From Mesostigma viride (lineage: Eukaryota > Streptophyta > Mesostigmatophyceae > Mesostigmatales > Mesostigmataceae): 64,000 nucleotides of DNA. The notes beneath the pieces were generated by a model. That model was not told where the DNA came from. It searched no databases and worked only from the letters and a program-made list of their open reading frames with translations. The translations under genes and the position numbers were made by a program. Shown here in pieces: positions 60,615 to 64,000 of this stretch. The stretch lies in assembly GCA_009746045.1 (NCBI GenBank), contig RPFO01000015.1, positions 2,902,932 through 2,966,931 on the forward strand, read 5' to 3'. Every line of letters starts with the position of its first letter. Positions within the stretch are counted from its first letter, which is position 1.

Positions 60615-61229
60615 TGTTACGGCCCTAACCCATGTTTGGGCGTAACAATTCCTAAAATAAATTAGTTTGGTCAGTCGAAAGTCATTTTGATATTGTTTGA
60701 GACTTTCGATAGTTATTATGTTAGATTCGGGGACTTGGCCGAGTTATTCCATCACCCGGCCCAGGTACCCGTGGCTTTGCTTTCGGTTTGGTGTGTTACT
60801 GGTCTGTACCCGGGACTGCCAGGTACCGGGTGCCAGACTGACGGATACTATGTACATCTACGGCTGATATTAATTGCAGGCTGCGCTAGAGGTTCGGCCC
60901 CCAGCCGACCCGCTGGCATGCACGCCGTCTTGGACAAATGTCGTAGGTGACAATGGCTTCCTATCTTTGGTTTGGAATAAAATCGACTTGAGTAAAACTC
61001 GTCTGCCGAACCAGGGGTCAAATCTGGGCTGCACTAACGCCCTTCGTGCATTCCATGTATATGCATAATTTATCTAGTTGTGCATTCAGGGCCTAGCTAG
61101 TAATTCCGCGTACTAGCTAGAATTCAGGGCTACATTCACGTAGTCCGGGCGGATAGCAGATTCCGAGTTTATTCAGGCGTAACCCACGCTAGACTAGGGT
61201 CTTTCAGAGCCGCTGGGCGGCTCGTAACA
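60615..61229 (+). repeat. Candidate 5' LTR of element H (615 bp)
   Basis: Starts TGTTACGGCCC at the viral junction and ends GGCTCGTAACA, an inverted TGTTACG/CGTAACA pair, followed by CTGGTAATCGGAGG where a primer-binding site should lie (compare CTGGACTCGGAGG next to the chromovirus LTR). With only one copy in the window the boundary is provisional. Confidence 0.55.
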
Positions 61230-61796
61230 CTGGTAATCGGAGGATTCGTCTAGGGCCACCCTAGCTCGTACAGAGCGGGCAGGGCCTCGTGATCTGCCTG
61301 ACGAGAATTCGGTGATCTGCACCAAGACGGCAAGAAACGATAACATCGCATCCGCAGCAAATAGGTGGGCACGCAGCCATGGTGGTTGTAGGGCGCGCAG
61401 CAGCCATATTGCTCGCTCTGTCCCTCCTCTCTCTGCACGCGTAGAGCGGTGTTGTGTGCGCCCAGCCCTGTTTTCTTGTCGTTTTCATGTTTGTGCTGTG
61501 AGCGCTGGCTCTGGGTACACCGGCCTCGCTCGTTGGTTCACGCAGGCCATAACCGTACAGGCTGGTTTGCGAGGGACTCCGCGGGAGTGGCTTACGTGCT
61601 GGGGCCCGGTACACGGGCGGGTTGTCACGTAGGTTACTCCCTTGTGCTGACAGGTTTTCCTGTCTACGTAATGTCGTTGCGTTCTTAGATTATAGGGCCT
61701 GTTGGCAACCCTTGTGAGCAGGTGATGGTCACTCACTAGAGGTACTCAAGGTTCCTTCTTCTCTGCCTATCCCTGCCTGCATGCAATAGACGTGGC
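61230..61796 (+). other. Leader of element H
   Basis: 567 bp between the LTR and the first ORF; no gene supported. Pyrimidine-rich patches near 61430 and 61755 and a TTACTCCCTTGTGCTGACAG stretch near 61633 could be splice or leader signals. Confidence 0.4.
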
Positions 61797-62222
61797 ATGT
61801 CTAATAATAATAATATTAGGCATACTGGGGCACTTAGGGGATGGGACAGTGATGGGTCTAGGCAATTATATTACGCATTGGCACATGATGGGGGCACAGG
61901 CAAGGTAGGGATTTTTTATAGCTGGGTAGACTGCAGGAACAACATAGTAGATAGACATAGGGCTATTTTTAAGGGGTTCGGGACAGCATGGGAAGCAGAT
62001 CTGTTTATCCAGGCACACATGACACGTCCCGTAGGATTACATGTAGAAGCCCCACCGCTAGAGATTAGGCCCAGGGCACGTCCTGCATCTAGGGGGCGTA
62101 GGTACGCACATACCAGTGCACTGGCTAGGGTAGAGGACACTACAGCTACGCAGCAGGTTACCGTCACCTTTAACCAGCTGACGATTAGCACACACGCTAG
62201 CCAGCCGCCCAGCACCCAGTGA
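61797..62222 (+). CDS. Element H ORF with RNase-H1-type hybrid-binding domain
   Basis: 141 codons, MSNNNNIRHTG to ASQPPSTQ. Residues ~24-72 (LYYALAHDGGTGKVGIFYSW, then VDCRNNI...HRAIFKGFGTAWEADLFI) fit the hybrid-binding / caulimovirus-viroplasmin domain: a YYA(V/L)..G...GIYxSWxxC start, then a (Y/F)KxFxTxxEAxxF end. Known family role: binding RNA/DNA hybrids or dsRNA in RNase H1 and caulimovirus P6. There is no RNase H catalytic domain. The rest is Arg/Pro-rich then a beta-like tail VTVTFNQLTIS. It lies between the LTR and gag of a gypsy-type element, with 126 bp to the Gag ATG. Function in the element is inference: RNA binding or chaperoning during reverse transcription. Confidence 0.65.
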   Translation: MSNNNNIRHTGALRGWDSDGSRQLYYALAHDGGTGKVGIFYSWVDCRNNIVDRHRAIFKGFGTAWEADLFIQAHMTRPVGLHVEAPPLEIRPRARPASRGRRYAHTSALARVEDTTATQQVTVTFNQLTISTHASQPPSTQ

Positions 62223-62348
62223 CGGGGCCATAGTGATTAGAGGGGCTCATCTATAATATTATATAGTATATATAATAATAGACAGTAGATGTTGTCTTGA
62301 CCTTTGTTTTTTGCTTCCTTCTCTTCTTGTGGTTGTGGTACGGTAACC

Positions 62349-64000
62349 ATGGCGCCTAAAACAAGGGGTAAAGGTAAACCTAAAGGGTCAGAGGTTAGGG
62401 AGACGGGTATAGATAGTCCGGCCGTACAGGCACATGAGGAGATATCACAGCGGAGCCCAGCCTCCCAGCAGGGCAGCTCTGCAGGTCACCCAGGTGTGCT
62501 GGCTAGTCCCGCCCGTGAGTCGTACAGACCACAGGCCGGAATGTTCATAGATAGCGAGCAGCAGCAGCATATGCAGGGAGAATTTTTCAGTAGGTCGGAA
62601 CGGGTGGAGACCGGCCCGAGGCGGGAGTCTCCCAGGTCAGATCCAATGAGTGCATCCATCCCACCGGCACAGCCCCCGCAGCAATTGCAGCCGCAGCATG
62701 AGCAACCGCCACAGTTGCAACCGCCGCCGCGGCCACAGTGGCAACCGCAGCCGAATGGTCAGCTTAGCCAGAACGCGGCCTTTTACCATGCGCAACGGGC
62801 CCAACGATTAGAGCACCCATGGTCAGTAAACGGACGCGGACGCGGTCGCGGTAGCCCATCCCGGCCGGAACCCGCGCGTCGTGTATCGTTCAGCAGCGAG
62901 CCACAATCCATGGGCACCTCACCGTGGTCGACGGAAGAGGGGGAGGTCGAACTTCCCCCCCGCTACGATGAGGATGCCGAGGAGCGCCCTGAGACGCGCC
63001 TGGGTCAGTCCTTCCCAGCGACGGGCCCCGCGCGTCCTAGCATGGCGCATGGCCCCAACCTGAATCTGAGCCGGTTAGACCTCAACGATCCCGGTTACGA
63101 ACACCCGACATCCGTTTGGTTGCGGCGAGGCGCTGAGACCTCGCGCAGCCAGCCGCGGGCTGCTGGGCCCCCATCGCTGCCGGCGTCCTTTAACCGTCCG
63201 CCCTTTTGCGCTAAAGGAGGCCCGCGGGCGGCCACGGTCAAGGCTCCGCCCATGCCCGATTTCAAAACCGTGCCCAAGTTGCGCGCGGACATGACCCCGC
63301 GCGAGATCGATGAGTGGGAACGCATGGTGTTGGCGGTCTATTGGGCATGGTGCGAGCATCACGATTGGGAGTTGGCCACTGATGTGCTAATTCCCTATCT
63401 AGTAGCGATGTGCATGGATCCGTCCGTTGTCGGCATCCTCCACTGTGAGAGCGTCGCGTCACGCACCTACCCGCGCACGGTCGAGGAGCTGATGGCCCGC
63501 ATCCGGCGCAAGTTGGTGCCACCGGACTACAAGCTCCATGAGCGCCTGGCCTTTGGCAAGTTCCGTCAGGGCAGCACGCCGTTTCGCGAATTCCTCACCG
63601 AGTTTGAGGCGTACACTGCCCGGCTTGACGACATGACCTGGACCGAGTACAAGGCACGGTTCATCGAGGCGCTGCACCCGGACCTCTTGGATGAGGTGCT
63701 CAAGCACTATGCCGAGGTCCCATGGGAGGAGTGGGATGTGATAAAAATTCAGCAGTACCTGCTACAAGTCTCGGATGTGATCGCCCGCCGCCGTGCAGCA
63801 TCTACACGGCGCTTCCCGCTCGCGGCACCCCGGCGCGTCCACTTCACCACCGCGGACCCTGAGGTCGCACAGGAGGACGCGTATGACTACGAGCTGCCAG
63901 CGGAGAGCGATTATGACCCTGATTTCCAGGTCAATGCGATCGATCCGGCCACTTCCCGCTGCTTTGCGTGCGGCGAGGTTGGCCACCTCAAGCGCGAGTG
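62349..64000 (+). CDS. Element H Gag (open past the window end)
   Basis: At least 550 codons from ATG 62349 in an ACCATGG context, MAPKTRGKGKPKGSE. A long low-complexity Gln/Pro-rich stretch (QPPQQLQPQHEQPPQLQPPP near residues 115-140) and RGRGRGRG precede a retrotransposon gag domain at about 350-500 (FRQGSTPFREFLTEFEAYTA, ALHPDLLDEVLKHYAEVPWEEW). A zinc knuckle CFACGEVGHLKREC sits at the very end of the window. It would form the particle shell and bind genomic RNA. Confidence 0.8.
   Translation, partial: MAPKTRGKGKPKGSEVRETGIDSPAVQAHEEISQRSPASQQGSSAGHPGVLASPARESYRPQAGMFIDSEQQQHMQGEFFSRSERVETGPRRESPRSDPMSASIPPAQPPQQLQPQHEQPPQLQPPPRPQWQPQPNGQLSQNAAFYHAQRAQRLEHPWSVNGRGRGRGSPSRPEPARRVSFSSEPQSMGTSPWSTEEGEVELPPRYDEDAEERPETRLGQSFPATGPARPSMAHGPNLNLSRLDLNDPGYEHPTSVWLRRGAETSRSQPRAAGPPSLPASFNRPPFCAKGGPRAATVKAPPMPDFKTVPKLRADMTPREIDEWERMVLAVYWAWCEHHDWELATDVLIPYLVAMCMDPSVVGILHCESVASRTYPRTVEELMARIRRKLVPPDYKLHERLAFGKFRQGSTPFREFLTEFEAYTARLDDMTWTEYKARFIEALHPDLLDEVLKHYAEVPWEEWDVIKIQQYLLQVSDVIARRRAASTRRFPLAAPRRVHFTTADPEVAQEDAYDYELPAESDYDPDFQVNAIDPATSRCFACGEVGHLKRE

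Larger units (their letters stand above)
60615..64000 (+). mobile_element. Gypsy-type LTR element H, 5' part (runs off the window end)
   Basis: A candidate 5' LTR (60615-61229), a leader, an extra ORF with a hybrid-binding domain (61797-62222) and a Gag with zinc knuckle (62349 to the end). Gag resembles the Ty3/gypsy retrotransposon Gag family. Pol and the 3' LTR lie beyond the window, so family and completeness are open. What is visible has open frames and looks whole. Confidence 0.75.

Overview
The window reads as nuclear DNA of a eukaryote carrying a fossil giant-virus (NCLDV-type) insertion that later waves of transposons have blown apart. A green alga of the chlorophyte/volvocalean kind is my best guess. 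The reasons are GT-AG introns in a transposase gene, tyrosine-recombinase retroelements with split direct repeats (known from Chlamydomonas/Volvox-type genomes), copia and chromodomain gypsy elements, long G-rich simple repeats, and a short GC-rich palindromic repeat like those of volvocalean organelle genomes. This is inference: no rRNA, tRNA or housekeeping gene is present to settle it.

Viral DNA survives as six GC-rich, intron-poor, tightly packed islands, about 11.4 kb in all: 5177-6250 (end of a class II ribonucleotide reductase and a small basic ORF), 14222-14881, 26531-27897, 38433-40088, 42435-44210 (D6/D11-type superfamily II helicase) and 55707-60614 (zinc/SR-rich basic protein, a small beta-rich protein, small structural-like ORFs and a SprT-like metalloprotease). 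The genes are divergently or convergently packed with AT-rich spacers of about 35-60 bp. Insertions separate the islands and most viral genes are remnants.

Layout of the invaders: 1-5176, a copia element in a rearranged direct/inverted arrangement. 6303-11801, a whole-looking DIRS/PAT-type tyrosine-recombinase retroelement inside low-GC DNA that also holds a TIR transposon (11942-13661). 14884-26528, an 11.6-kb pogo/CENP-B-like DNA transposon with TA duplications, about eleven exons, a solo LTR (18310-19087), a foldback MITE (25695-26371) and 1.6 kb of simple repeats. 27898-38432, a non-autonomous split-repeat DIRS-like element whose first repeat contains a young copia element (28106-36487). 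40089-42434, a coding-free LTR element (F). 44211-55706, a second member of that family (G), into which a young chromovirus (45571-54820) has inserted. 60615 to the window end, the 5' part of another gypsy element (H) with an extra ORF before gag that carries an RNase-H1-type hybrid-binding domain.

The nesting gives a relative order: virus first; then G, the split-repeat element and the pogo element into viral DNA; then copia J into the split-repeat element, the chromovirus into G, and the solo LTR and MITE into the pogo element. Terminal repeats that differ at only a few positions (copia J, the chromovirus, DIRS1) show that several insertions are recent, although the viral genes they split are old.
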